This document shows positions 24,801 through 33,381 of a DNA stretch of 64,000 nucleotides, piece after piece. Both the position numbers and the translations under genes were made by a program. Below the pieces are notes generated by a model. That model was not told the DNA's origin. It made no database searches and saw only the letters and a list, made by a program, of their open reading frames with translations. The stretch comes from Anaerolineae bacterium. Its GTDB lineage: Bacteria > Chloroflexota > Anaerolineae > Aggregatilineales > Aggregatilineaceae. Location: contig JAHDWP010000009.1 of assembly GCA_023382715.1 (NCBI GenBank), forward strand, positions 1 through 64,000. The letters run 5' to 3'. The first letter of the stretch is position 1, and each line of letters starts with the position of its first letter.

Positions 24801-27800
24801 CGTGGCCGGTTTCGCCGTCGTGCTGACCGACCAGGCCACCGTCGCCATCACCAATGCGCGCCGCTACCAGGAGCAGATCGAGGCCAACCGCGCGCTGCGC
24901 GTGCGCGCCGAGCGCATGGGCCGCATCTTCGAGTTGGGCGAAATGTTCCGCGCCGGGGCCAGCCTGCAGGAGCTGCTCGAAGAGGTGGCGCACAGCATTC
25001 AGGAGACGGTGGGCTTCAACGCCGTGCTGATCAGCGTCGTGGACGAAGGGGGCAGCGTGCTGCGCCGCACGGCTCAGGCCGGGCTGCCGCTGGCCGCCTT
25101 TGAGGAACTGCGCCAGACCACACCCCCGCTCGAACAGGCCCACAGCCTGATGCAGGAGAGCTACCGCATCAGCAACAGCTACTTCCTGCCCGCCGAGGGT
25201 GCCGGGCAGCTCACCGCCGGGCTGTCCACCTATTCCGTGCTGCAAGAGCGCATGGGCAGCGGCCCGCGCGCCTGGCACCCGGACGACCTGCTGCTCATCC
25301 CGCTCAGCGGGTCGGGCGGGCAGTTGCTGGGGCTGATCAGCGTGGACGAGCCGCAGTCGGGCCGCCGGCCCACCTTCGCCACCGTCGAGGCGCTGGAGAT
25401 CTTCGCCGGGCAGGCCGCCTTCAGCATCGAGAACTACCGCCTGGTCGAGCGCCTGCAGCACGAGGCGGAGGCCACCCGCCGCGAGCGCGACCGCCTGGCC
25501 CAGCTTCACCGCGTCGCCAGCAAGATTCAGGCGGCCAAGGACGTTCCGACCCGCCTGCAAGTGGTCGCTGAGGGCATTCACGAGGCGGGCTGGGGCCACG
25601 TGGTGATCACGCTGCGCGACGAGCGCCTGGAGCCGACCGCGCTGATCCAGGTGGGCTATGCGCCCGGCGAAGTGGCCCGCTTGCAGAACGAGATCATCCC
25701 CGGCGCGGTGTGGCGGCGCTGGATCAACGACCTGCGCTTCTACGATCTGAAGCTGGGCGCGGGCTACTACCTGCGCTACGACCATCCCTGGGTGCGCGCC
25801 AACGTGCTGAAGGAGCGCGCCGACGCCGCGCACCCCGTCCCCGCCGACCACTGGCACCCGCTCGATATGCTCTATCTGCCGCTCATCGGCCACGACCAGC
25901 AGCGTATTATCGGCATCATCGCTATGGACAGCCCGGCGGATGGGCGCGCCCCGACCGAAGCCTCGCTGCTGCCCTTTGAGCTGTTCGCGTCGCAGGCGGC
26001 GGCGGCCATCGAGACGACGCGCCTCACCCAGGAGACGGCCAGCGCCGCCGAGCAGGAGCAGCGCCTCAACGAGGTGATGGAGGCGGTCTCGGCTTCCATC
26101 CGCCCGGAGCAGGTGGTCGCGGCTGTGGCGCGCGGCCTGGGGCGGCTGGTGCCCTTCACGCGCATGAGCGTCGCCGTCTACGACGAGACGGCCCGGCACT
26201 TCGAGGTCTACCAGGCCGATGTCCTCAGCGGCCCCGCGGTTGACGTGGCGCGCGACGTGCCGCGCGACGCTGCCGGCACAGCGACCTGGGAAGCGTTCCG
26301 GCTGGCGACCGCCCACTTCTACCAGCTTGAGCGCGACGAGGCGGCCCGCACGCAGCACACCGACCTGGGCGCGTGGTACGAAAGCGGCGAGCGCAGCACG
26401 CTGCTCGTCCCGATGATCTCCGGCGTGCAGGCCATTGGCGTGCTCCATCTGGGCACAGAGCTTGAGAACGCCTTCGGCTTCGAGGAGAACCGCGACCTCA
26501 TCCAGCGCCTGGCCAACCTGTCGGCGGTGTCGCTGGAGAACGTGCGCCTGTTCGCCAGGGCGCAGGAGCGCGCTACCGCGCTGGACGCGCAGGCGCAGCG
26601 CATGGCCCTGCTCAACCGTGTGGCCCTGGCGCTGGCCCAGACGCTCGACCTGGAAAACATTTTCGAGATCGCCCTGCGCGAGACAGCGATCTCGCTCGGC
26701 ATCGGCGAAGGCGCGGCGCTGCACATGGACGCGGAGCGCGGCCAGGGCGTGGTTATTGTCGAATACCCGCGCGGCGATGCCCCGCCCGAACAGGTCATTG
26801 ACCTGGCCAGCGATGCGGCGCTGCGCCGCGTGCAGGAGGAGCTGATCCCGCTGGTCGTCGAACGGGCAAACGGCGGCGATCTGTACGAAGCGGCGCAGCA
26901 GTGGATGCGCCGCCAGGACGTGCAGCGCTCGCTGCTGGTGCCGCTGGTCGCCGGCGGGCAGGTGATCGGCGTGCTGCGCCTGGACGCGCTGCTGGCAGGG
27001 CGCGTCTTCACCGACGAGCAGATCGAGCTGGCCCAGACCATCGCCAGCCAGGCGGCTATTGCCGTGCAGAACGCGGCCTTGTTCGAGCAGACGGTGCTGC
27101 GCACGCGCGAACTGGAGACGCTCTTCGAGTCGGCGCAGGCGACGGCGGTCACGCTCGATCTCAACGAAGTGGCTCGCCGCGTGACGATGCAGATGCTCGG
27201 CGCGCTGGACGCGGACACCTGCGCGGTCTATTTGTGGGACGACGTGAGCGATACGCTGACTGTGCACGGCGAGATCAGCGCCCGGCCTGCCGGTGGGCCG
27301 GGTGAGCAGCCCGGCGATGTGTACAGCCTGGCTCCTTATCCCCTGCGCGCCAGAGCGCTGCGCGAGCGCGAGCTTGTGGTTATCCGCGCCAACCAGGAAG
27401 ACCTGCCGCCCGGCGAGCGCGACCTGATGGCCCGCCATGCGGCGGCGACGCGGATGCTCATCCCCCTGGTGGTCAACGACATCGCCATCGGCCTGGTCGA
27501 AGTCGAGCAGCTTGATCCGATGCGCCGCTTCCCCACTGGCGCGCTGCGCCTGGCCCAGGCATTGGCCAGCCAGGCGGCCATCTCCATCGAGAACGCGCGC
27601 CTGCAAACCGAGACGCGGCGCACGGTCGAAGAGTTGTACGTGATCACCGAAATATCGAGCGGGCTGTCGGCGGCGGATACGCTGCAAGACCTGCTGACGG
27701 TGATTGACGCGCTGCTGCCCAGCCTGACCGACGCCGAGCACTTGTACGTGGCGCTGTACGACAGCGCCAGCGAGCAGATCAGCTTCCCGCTGGCCACCCT

Positions 27801-29871
27801 GGTGACTGAGGACCGTCCGCTGGACGAGCCGCCGCGCCCGCTGGGCAACGACGAGTTCTCGACGATCATCCGGCGCAGAGCGCCGCTGCTGCTGGCCGGC
27901 GAGACCGCCGAGAGCGCGCGACACAGCCTGGGAATCGAGACGATGATGCCCGACGCACGCTGCTTCCTGGGCGTGCCACTGCTGGTCGGCGACGAAGTGA
28001 TCGGCGTGCTGGCCGTGCGCGATGACCGCGATCCGCTGACGTTCACGCTCAGCGACGGGCGCACCCTGACCACCATCGGCGCGCAGTTGAGCATCGCCGT
28101 GCAGAGCACCCGCCTCTTCCAGCAAACGCTGGAGCTGGCCGAGGAGCTGGAGCAGCGCGTCCGCGAGCGCACCGCCGAGCTGGAACAGGAGCGCCAGCAG
28201 CTTGCCACGCTGTACGGCATCACCACCGAGCTGGCCACCAGCCTGGACATGGAGCGCCTGCTCCACCGCGCGCTGGAGATGGTCGCTCGCGCGGTGGGCG
28301 CGGTGCAGGGCGCGATTCTGCAGATCAACGCGGAAACCGAGCGGCTGGTCGTCCGCGCGCGCTTCGGCGAGCCGGGCGAGCAGGCGGTCCCCGAAGGCGC
28401 AGAGCCGCCCTCGCTGGCGCTGGGCCAGGGCCTGACCGGCTGGGCCGTGCGCCATCGCAAAGCGGTCGTGGTGGACGACGCGCAGAGCGACTCGCGCTGG
28501 CTGCAACTAAGCACGGGCGGCGCGGAGCCGCGCGCGGCGCTGGTCGCCCTGATTGAGACCAACGAGGATATTCTGGGCGCGATCGCGCTCTACAGCGACC
28601 GGCCCGCCGTCTTCGGCCAGGAGCACCTGCGACTGGTGACGGCGGCAGCGCACCAGGTCGCCAACGCCATGAACAACGCCGAGTTGTACGGGCTGATCCG
28701 CGACCAGGCCGACCGGCTGGGCGCGCTGCTGCGCCAGGAACAGGTCGAGGCGACCAAGAGCGCGGCCATCCTGGACTCGGTGGCGGACGGCGTGATGGTC
28801 GCCGACGAGCACGGCGAGATCATCGTCTTCAACCAGACGGCGTCGCGCATCCTGGGACTGCCGGTCGAGGTCGTGCTGGGCCGCTCGACGGCAGACGTGG
28901 CCGGGCTGTATGGGACCGGGCGCGCGCGCTGGGCCAGCGCCGTGCAGCGCTGGCAGCGCGATCCGGCGAGTTACGAGCCGGGCGAGTACCTGGAAGAGCG
29001 CCTGGAACTGGAAGACAAGCGCGTGATCAGCGTGCGCGTGTCGCCGGTCGTCCTGGGCGACCAGTTCCTGGGCACGGTGTCCGTCTTCCGCGACATCACG
29101 CGCGAGGTCGAAGTAGACCGGCTCAAGAGCGAGTTCGTGGCGACGGTCTCGCACGAGCTGCGCACGCCCATGACTTCGATCAAGGGCTACGCCGACCTGT
29201 TGCTGCTGGGCGCTGCCGGCGACATGGCCCCTCAGCAGCGCGGCTTCCTGGAGACGATCAAGCACAATGCCGACCGCCTGACCAAGCTGGTCAATGACCT
29301 GCTTGACATCTCGCGCATTGACCAGGGGCGCGTCGAGATGCGCTTCGGCCCGGTGGACGTGCCCGGCGTGGTCGAGCGGACGGCGGCGCACCTGCGTGGT
29401 CGCTGCAAAGATGAGGGGCGGACCATGCAGGTTGTCGCGGACGTGCCCGCCGACCCGTCGTTGACTGTGTGGGGCGACTACGACAAGGTGGCCCAGATTC
29501 TGACCAACCTGGCCGACAACGCCTTCAACTACACGCCAGAGGGCGGCACCATCACCCTGGCCGCCCGCCGCGACAGACCAGACGACCCGGTGATTCTCTC
29601 CGTGACGGATACCGGCATCGGCATCCCGCCGGAGATCGCCGGGCGCGTCTTCGAGCGATTCTTTCGCGGCGAAGACACGCACGAATTAGTGCTCGATACC
29701 CCTGGCACCGGGCTGGGGCTGTCTATCGTGCGCGAGCTGGTGGAGTTTCATCAGGGCCGCATCTGGTTCGACAGCCAGGCCGGACAGGGGACGACGTTCT
29801 ATGTGATGCTGCCCGCGCACGCGCCAGACAGCGAGGCGCTGGACAGGGCGGCGCAGGCTAGTGGAGAGTGA
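21865..29871 (+). CDS. Giant sensor histidine kinase with about twelve GAF domains
   Basis: 2668 residues, the largest gene in the window. Layout: one N-terminal membrane helix (about 4-24); a PAS-like segment (about 45-130); twelve consecutive GAF-type units, roughly 152-315, 322-490, 498-672, 675-835, 845-1005, 1015-1195, 1205-1390, 1395-1565, 1575-1745, 1750-1915, 1920-2090 and 2113-2275; a coiled coil near 2085-2112; a PAS domain (about 2296-2410); HisKA with the phospho-acceptor His 2430 in SHELRTPM; and HATPase with NLADNAFNYTPEGG, DTGIGIP, FERFFRG and GTGLGLSIV. The kinase core looks intact. GAF domains sense small ligands or chromophores; I see no obvious bilin Cys motif. Response regulator genes flank it on both sides. 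Confidence 0.93.
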   Translation: MLEFSLILIGLIFFAWLFVLVRQAQRGLDVGHEALARPVVPMSLLSSDDAVIVAEGRGHVVFANESARRWLGLDSETPTLTVMARQVRPAETFYDLLAQPGRAALRIGPRQVEAVSHLIPTPDGERMVLLLRERSGDAPAAPVEFDPLRALSIAEDISRAAATSTDLPALAEAILASLESVIAFDTAEITLADAEGDRLRPVGGARRAETGGLAPLDSAAREAAYAPGEGYTGWIAMYRQPLLIEDVSARNDVQPQAEAAAFQSYVGVPLLAGDRCIGTLELSHHARGAFGRRELALLEAVAGQVAAALQMARFAQAQTERLDELAGVRQVAETFGWLGDTPTLLAQLTERVAALVQAEICGVLLYDEEQQILSAQTPFHGVPDVRIAGHRAALADGEELARVWREGTAWLTNEPGEDLLRALGLSQIITAITIHSLALIPLAAGARRVGLLLVANAREEARFGESDLRQLVALSAPVAALLDNARLYAQAQRRAHALGGLQQIAQASGALRNPAELYAQMTARIAAQLDAELCGILLYDSEEQVLVSQRPFFGMDDEERVRFYQVPSPPESPVARLWQEQDTWLCNDLQGDPAAAETALGALAAEMGMRQTVVAALVSGGGRLGMIQVANRRDGRGFSQDDAHLLAVFAGQAAMLIDNARLYGEMQRRTHEAEGLRAIAAMTTHGIPTQETVEEVLIAVANVAQSGYVALALVEESSGALVLDPQYVWGAALSAPFRIDAYAPGFEQSVLVSRRPLLSHNLPADGRVLPQYRPLVERFALRDWVQVPLTIQDRCIGELTVANRAVGVPYDEGDVDLLAAIATQVAAMVDRMRLGTTSDQDLHARVQELNALGRVTHELSSTLDLDRILDAIRQEALRSTDASAASIVLLADRDEWERPDRPVIQRRFGEGRVLRDLAPIERAAILSGEMVTVDDYQGSALQARPASARSALAVPITFGDQVIGLIHLHSDRPEVFSQSVAGFAVVLTDQATVAITNARRYQEQIEANRALRVRAERMGRIFELGEMFRAGASLQELLEEVAHSIQETVGFNAVLISVVDEGGSVLRRTAQAGLPLAAFEELRQTTPPLEQAHSLMQESYRISNSYFLPAEGAGQLTAGLSTYSVLQERMGSGPRAWHPDDLLLIPLSGSGGQLLGLISVDEPQSGRRPTFATVEALEIFAGQAAFSIENYRLVERLQHEAEATRRERDRLAQLHRVASKIQAAKDVPTRLQVVAEGIHEAGWGHVVITLRDERLEPTALIQVGYAPGEVARLQNEIIPGAVWRRWINDLRFYDLKLGAGYYLRYDHPWVRANVLKERADAAHPVPADHWHPLDMLYLPLIGHDQQRIIGIIAMDSPADGRAPTEASLLPFELFASQAAAAIETTRLTQETASAAEQEQRLNEVMEAVSASIRPEQVVAAVARGLGRLVPFTRMSVAVYDETARHFEVYQADVLSGPAVDVARDVPRDAAGTATWEAFRLATAHFYQLERDEAARTQHTDLGAWYESGERSTLLVPMISGVQAIGVLHLGTELENAFGFEENRDLIQRLANLSAVSLENVRLFARAQERATALDAQAQRMALLNRVALALAQTLDLENIFEIALRETAISLGIGEGAALHMDAERGQGVVIVEYPRGDAPPEQVIDLASDAALRRVQEELIPLVVERANGGDLYEAAQQWMRRQDVQRSLLVPLVAGGQVIGVLRLDALLAGRVFTDEQIELAQTIASQAAIAVQNAALFEQTVLRTRELETLFESAQATAVTLDLNEVARRVTMQMLGALDADTCAVYLWDDVSDTLTVHGEISARPAGGPGEQPGDVYSLAPYPLRARALRERELVVIRANQEDLPPGERDLMARHAAATRMLIPLVVNDIAIGLVEVEQLDPMRRFPTGALRLAQALASQAAISIENARLQTETRRTVEELYVITEISSGLSAADTLQDLLTVIDALLPSLTDAEHLYVALYDSASEQISFPLATLVTEDRPLDEPPRPLGNDEFSTIIRRRAPLLLAGETAESARHSLGIETMMPDARCFLGVPLLVGDEVIGVLAVRDDRDPLTFTLSDGRTLTTIGAQLSIAVQSTRLFQQTLELAEELEQRVRERTAELEQERQQLATLYGITTELATSLDMERLLHRALEMVARAVGAVQGAILQINAETERLVVRARFGEPGEQAVPEGAEPPSLALGQGLTGWAVRHRKAVVVDDAQSDSRWLQLSTGGAEPRAALVALIETNEDILGAIALYSDRPAVFGQEHLRLVTAAAHQVANAMNNAELYGLIRDQADRLGALLRQEQVEATKSAAILDSVADGVMVADEHGEIIVFNQTASRILGLPVEVVLGRSTADVAGLYGTGRARWASAVQRWQRDPASYEPGEYLEERLELEDKRVISVRVSPVVLGDQFLGTVSVFRDITREVEVDRLKSEFVATVSHELRTPMTSIKGYADLLLLGAAGDMAPQQRGFLETIKHNADRLTKLVNDLLDISRIDQGRVEMRFGPVDVPGVVERTAAHLRGRCKDEGRTMQVVADVPADPSLTVWGDYDKVAQILTNLADNAFNYTPEGGTITLAARRDRPDDPVILSVTDTGIGIPPEIAGRVFERFFRGEDTHELVLDTPGTGLGLSIVRELVEFHQGRIWFDSQAGQGTTFYVMLPAHAPDSEALDRAAQASGE

Positions 29872-29882
29872 TGGTTGTGCCG

Positions 29883-30272
29883 ATGGCTCGCATACTGATT
29901 GCCGAGGACGAACGCGACATCCGCGACTTAATCGAGTTCACGCTGAAGTTCGGCGGCCATGAAGTGATCACGGCGCGCAACGGGGCCGAGGCGGTCGAGC
30001 TGGTTCCCCAAAACAAGCCCGATCTCATCCTGCTCGATGTGCGGATGCCGCGTATGACCGGCTATGAGGCGTGCCGTGCGATCAAGGCCCTCGACGGGCT
30101 GCAGGACACCCCCATTGTCTTCCTTTCGGCCAAAGGGCAGCAGAACGAGATGGAGTCCGGCATGGAGGCGGGGGCCTACGACTACATCCTCAAGCCATTC
30201 GCGCCGGATCATCTGAACGAGCGAGTCAATGCGATCCTGGCGAAATCGAAGAAACCACCAGAACAAAGCTGA
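29883..30272 (+). CDS. Single-domain response regulator (CheY-like)
   Basis: 129 residues from MARILIAEDE. Acidic pair at 9-10, phospho-acceptor Asp 52 in LLDVRMPRM, Ser in FLSAKG, and the conserved Lys in YILKPFAPDH. There is no output domain. In-frame starts GTG 29868 and ATG 29871 also exist and overlap the kinase stop; I prefer 29883 because family members begin there. It most likely takes phosphate from the kinase encoded just upstream. Confidence 0.9.
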   Translation: MARILIAEDERDIRDLIEFTLKFGGHEVITARNGAEAVELVPQNKPDLILLDVRMPRMTGYEACRAIKALDGLQDTPIVFLSAKGQQNEMESGMEAGAYDYILKPFAPDHLNERVNAILAKSKKPPEQS

Positions 30273-30296
30273 GTCTGGTCGTCCGCGAGACACGGC

Positions 30297-31328
30297 ATGA
30301 GCGCAATCACCGTCGAAGGCGAGCTGGTACATTATGAGGTGTTGGGGCGTGGCCGCCCGGTCATCCTGTTGCATGGCTGGCTTGGCTCGTGGCGCTATTG
30401 GGTGCCGGCCATGCAGCACCTCAGCATGAAGTACCGCGTCTACGCGCTCGACCTGTGGGGCTTTGGCGACTCCGCGCGCAACCCGGCGCGCTATCATTTT
30501 GCGGCGCAGGCGAGCCTGGTGACCGAGTTCATGGCTCAGCTTGGCATCGTGAAGGCGGCGCTGGTCGGGCACGACCTGGGCGCGGCGATTGCGGCGCACC
30601 TGGCGGTGAAGCATGCCGACCGCGTGCCGCGCCTGCTGACGGTCTGCCCGCCGCTGTTCGAGCTGGTAGAGCATCCCGCTTCACCGGTGCCTGCCGCGCC
30701 CCTGCTCGCCCGCCAGCCGCCGTCACCCCCTGGCGATGGCGGGGCGAGTTTGCAGGCGGCGCTGGAACAGACAGCGCGCGCCATCGGCGAAGCGCGGCTG
30801 GCCGCCGCCCCGGGCAAACCCTCGCTGAGCGGTGCGGTTCCAGCCTCGCCCGCGAGTGGCTCGTCCGCCGGAGACTCCGCCGCCAGGCGGCCCGCGCCGC
30901 GCCCCAACCCGCTCAAGGCGCACCTGGCCACGCACGACCGGCTGGAGCTGCTCAAGCAGTCTGTCGAGGCCGGGCCGGATCAGGACAAGCTGCGTGTTGA
31001 GATCGAGAAAACCGACCCGCTGGCCTTCACCGCCAGCCTGGACGCCTTCGACACGGTGGATACGCTGCGCGATCTGCGCACGCTGACCGCGCCCACCGTG
31101 CTGGTTTACGGCGACAAGGACTCGCTGTTGCCGGCCCCGGCGAAGAAGAAGCTCGCCGCGCTGACCGGCGGGCGCAGCACGTTCGGCGTGATGTCGCTGG
31201 CCGGGACGCGGCACTTCCCCATGCTGGAGGACAGCGCCGCCTTCTCGCGGCTGCTGATGGCATTCCTCGAAGCGCCGGACGTGACTAAAATCGCGCTGAA
31301 AGACCAGTGGGTGCGCCGCGTGCGCTGA
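30297..31328 (+). CDS. Alpha/beta hydrolase with Asp nucleophile and low-complexity cap
   Basis: 343 residues. Core fold: VILLHGWLGSWRYW, YALDLWGFGDSA, nucleophile elbow VGHDLGAA with Asp 93, and C-terminal VLVYGDKDSLLP plus TRHFPMLED giving acid and His. An Asp nucleophile is typical of haloalkane dehalogenases and epoxide hydrolases, while lipases and esterases have Ser. Between about 128 and 206 the usual cap is replaced by a Pro/Ala/Ser-rich low-complexity stretch. Starts 24 bases after the response regulator gene, so it may be part of that operon. Substrate unknown. Confidence 0.82.
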   Translation: MSAITVEGELVHYEVLGRGRPVILLHGWLGSWRYWVPAMQHLSMKYRVYALDLWGFGDSARNPARYHFAAQASLVTEFMAQLGIVKAALVGHDLGAAIAAHLAVKHADRVPRLLTVCPPLFELVEHPASPVPAAPLLARQPPSPPGDGGASLQAALEQTARAIGEARLAAAPGKPSLSGAVPASPASGSSAGDSAARRPAPRPNPLKAHLATHDRLELLKQSVEAGPDQDKLRVEIEKTDPLAFTASLDAFDTVDTLRDLRTLTAPTVLVYGDKDSLLPAPAKKKLAALTGGRSTFGVMSLAGTRHFPMLEDSAAFSRLLMAFLEAPDVTKIALKDQWVRRVR

Positions 31329-31389
31329 TCCGCTCAGGACGCCCCGTTTTCGCCCGGCGCTGGCGCACTTGAGGGAGTGAGATAGTCTG

Positions 31390-31472
31390 CCCTTCCCCCA
31401 CGAGGGGGAAGAGAGAAAAGCGCCCCCGCTAAGCCCGCCCCTCCTTGCGGGGGAAGGGTTTGGGGCGGGGGG
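31390..31472. repeat. Dispersed repeat, family R1, copy 1
   Basis: CCCTTCCCCCACGAGGGGGA, then AAAGCGC, then CTAAGC and CCTCCTTGCGGGGGAAGGG and a G-rich end. The same blocks in the same order form the copies at 37949-38032 (inside ccmH) and 40903-40967. Confidence 0.8.
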
Positions 31473-31510
31473 CAGTGAGCAATTACCGGCGCCCTTCCGC
31501 CGATGCACAA

Positions 31511-31690
31511 CTAGGATGAGCGCCGCCGCTCCTCGGCGATCTCCGCTTCCAGCCGCCTGATCTCCTCTTGCTGGCGGCGCAGGACGCGAAAACGCACAGC
31601 CATCGAGGCGATCATCAGCGCCAGGATGAGGGCCATCGCCGCGTAACCCAGCACCATGTACTCTGTGTACTTGCCAAAATCGAAATCCAT
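31511..31690 (-). CDS. ccmD: CcmD-like small membrane protein
   Basis: 59 residues, easily missed because of its size. MDFDFGKYTEYMVLGYAAM leads into one transmembrane helix, then a basic, Glu/Arg-rich cytoplasmic tail (RRQQEEIRRLEAEIAEE). This size, topology and its place directly downstream of ccmC are those of CcmD, which stabilises the CcmABC complex and release of haem-loaded CcmE. Assigned from position and topology; sequence conservation of CcmD is always weak. Confidence 0.75.
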   Translation of the reverse strand: MDFDFGKYTEYMVLGYAAMALILALMIASMAVRFRVLRRQQEEIRRLEAEIAEERRRSS

Positions 31691-31752
31691 CGTCTCAATC
31701 CTCCCCGCCTGTCACCCGGCCCGGATATTCCGCCATCCGCCCGTCTTTCGGG

Positions 31753-32469
31753 TCACAGCTCGGACAGCACTTCGAGCTTGCGGCGCATGACGTGCTGGAT
31801 CAGGTTTTCCAGGCGGATGCGGTGCCAGACCAGCACCACCGTGATCACGGCGAAAGTGAACAGGTTGAAAAACAGTGTGTCGCGGATGCGCCCGGCCACC
31901 TCGAAGCTGCCCGTCGGGTCGGCCTGAGTGGGGCCGGCCACCACCGGGTGAATGGTGTCGGGGCGCACGCGGATGATGATGATCGTGAACAGGACGCTGG
32001 CGAAGGCGATGATGCCGTACACCGCCGCGAAGCGCTGCCGCCGTTCCGGGTCTTCGATGCCGGAGCGCAGCATCAGGTAGGCGGCGTAGGCCAGCCACAT
32101 GATGGCCACGCTGGTCAGGCGCGGGTCCCATGTCCACCACGTGTTCCAGATGGGGCGCGCCCAGGTCATGCCGGTGACGATGGTGATCGCCGCCATGCCC
32201 AGCCCCACCTCGACATTGGCCAGCCCGAAAGTATCCCAGCGCGGGTTGCGCGTGCGCAGGTAGGCGATCCCGGCGACGACCGCTGCCCCGAAAGCGATGA
32301 ACGACCCCAGGAACGATCCCAGGTGCACGTAGAAGATGCGCTGCGCGGCGCCCTGCTGGCGTTCCGGCCCCACCCAGAACAGGGCCAGGTAGAGGCCGAT
32401 GACGAACAGCACAACGGCGGCGATGGTCAGCCCGCGCAGCAGGCGGGTGCGTGAGTCTGAATAGGTCAT
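31753..32469 (-). CDS. ccmC: Haem exporter/haem handling protein CcmC
   Basis: 238 residues with six hydrophobic helices. The tryptophan-rich haem-handling motif is WARPIWNTWWTWDPRLT, and the candidate external haem-ligand histidines are in FYVHLGSF and RPDTIHPVV. CcmC presents haem to CcmE in System I cytochrome c maturation. It is separated from ccmB by 141 bases holding short direct repeats, and ccmD follows after 62 bases. Confidence 0.93.
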   Translation of the reverse strand: MTYSDSRTRLLRGLTIAAVVLFVIGLYLALFWVGPERQQGAAQRIFYVHLGSFLGSFIAFGAAVVAGIAYLRTRNPRWDTFGLANVEVGLGMAAITIVTGMTWARPIWNTWWTWDPRLTSVAIMWLAYAAYLMLRSGIEDPERRQRFAAVYGIIAFASVLFTIIIIRVRPDTIHPVVAGPTQADPTGSFEVAGRIRDTLFFNLFTFAVITVVLVWHRIRLENLIQHVMRRKLEVLSEL

Positions 32470-32505
32470 ACGATGCTATGCTCCTCGGCGAATAACGGGC
32501 AGCTC

Positions 32506-32549
32506 TCAGCTTTCAGCGGTCAGCGAACTGCGGTCAGCTTTCAGCGGTC
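32506..32549. repeat. Short direct repeat TCAGCTTTCAGCGGTC
   Basis: The 16-base word occurs at 32506-32521 and 32534-32549, and nearly the same word lies at 7417-7433 before pheT. Degenerate TGATCGCT words follow up to 32605. It lies in the gap between ccmB and ccmC. Confidence 0.7.
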
Positions 32550-32610
32550 GGCGAGCTGTGGAAGGTGGCTGGCTCGCGCTGATAGCTGATCGCTAATGGC
32601 TGATCGCTGC

Positions 32611-33381
32611 TCATTCCTCTACCACGTAATCGAACAGGCCGTAGCCCGCCGCCAGGAAGATCGCGTCGGCCACGACCAGCAGTTGTATCCAGGGGAACCA
32701 GTCATCGCGCGGCAGCCCTTCCAGGATGGCGACGCTGGCCCGCACGGCGCTGATCAGCACCGGCAGCACGACCGGCATCAGGATGATCGGCAGCATGGCT
32801 TCGCGGGCGCGGGCGTGCACGCTCATGCTGGAGAGCAGCGTCCCCGCCGTCGTGAAGCCGACGGTGCCCAGCACCATCACGACGATCAGCAGCGGCTTGA
32901 GCAGTGTCACGTTGAACAGGACGGTCAGCAGCGCCAGCAGCACCAGGGCGATGACCAGCACGAAGAGCAGGTTGCCGATCATCTTGCCGAAGAACAGCGC
33001 GCTGCGATCAATGGGCGTCAGCAACAGCGCGTCCAGGCTGCCGCGATCCTTCTCGGCGGCCAGGCTGCGGCCCAGGCCGATCAGCCCGGCGAAGACAATC
33101 GTCACCCACAGCACGCCGGCGACGGTCGTCTGGCGCGCCTCTTTGTCCAGCTCCAGGGCCAGGCTGAAGACCATCACCGTCATGAAGGTGAACAGCACCA
33201 TGCTGTTGATCAGCTCGCGGCTGCGCATCTCGGCGCGCAGGTCTTTCCAGGCCACCGCGCCCACTGCCCGCCAGAACGGGGTCAGCGGGCGGTGCCTGCG
33301 CCCGGCGCGGCGGGCGGGACGGGCGATGGCGCCTTCTGCTGCGCTGACGGCGTGCGTCGTCGGTTCGGGATTGGCGCTCAT
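32611..33381 (-). CDS. ccmB: Haem exporter membrane subunit CcmB
   Basis: 256 residues. A basic cytoplasmic N-terminus is followed by six hydrophobic helices. Family landmarks are WKDLRAEMRSRELINSM and RSLAAEKDRGSLDALLL, then FGKMIGNLLFV. It forms the membrane part of the CcmAB ABC transporter, which drives release of holo-CcmE from CcmC. The start overlaps the ccmA stop by four bases. The region 1-35 is longer and more basic than in proteobacterial CcmB. Confidence 0.92.
   Translation of the reverse strand: MSANPEPTTHAVSAAEGAIARPARRAGRRHRPLTPFWRAVGAVAWKDLRAEMRSRELINSMVLFTFMTVMVFSLALELDKEARQTTVAGVLWVTIVFAGLIGLGRSLAAEKDRGSLDALLLTPIDRSALFFGKMIGNLLFVLVIALVLLALLTVLFNVTLLKPLLIVVMVLGTVGFTTAGTLLSSMSVHARAREAMLPIILMPVVLPVLISAVRASVAILEGLPRDDWFPWIQLLVVADAIFLAAGYGLFDYVVEE

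Noticed and set aside
23413-28506. A 1697-codon open frame on the - strand inside the kinase gene
   Set aside because: It is antisense to a well-supported kinase, its translation is rich in Arg, His, Gln and Ala with no domains, and long antisense frames are expected in GC-rich genes with strong third-position bias.
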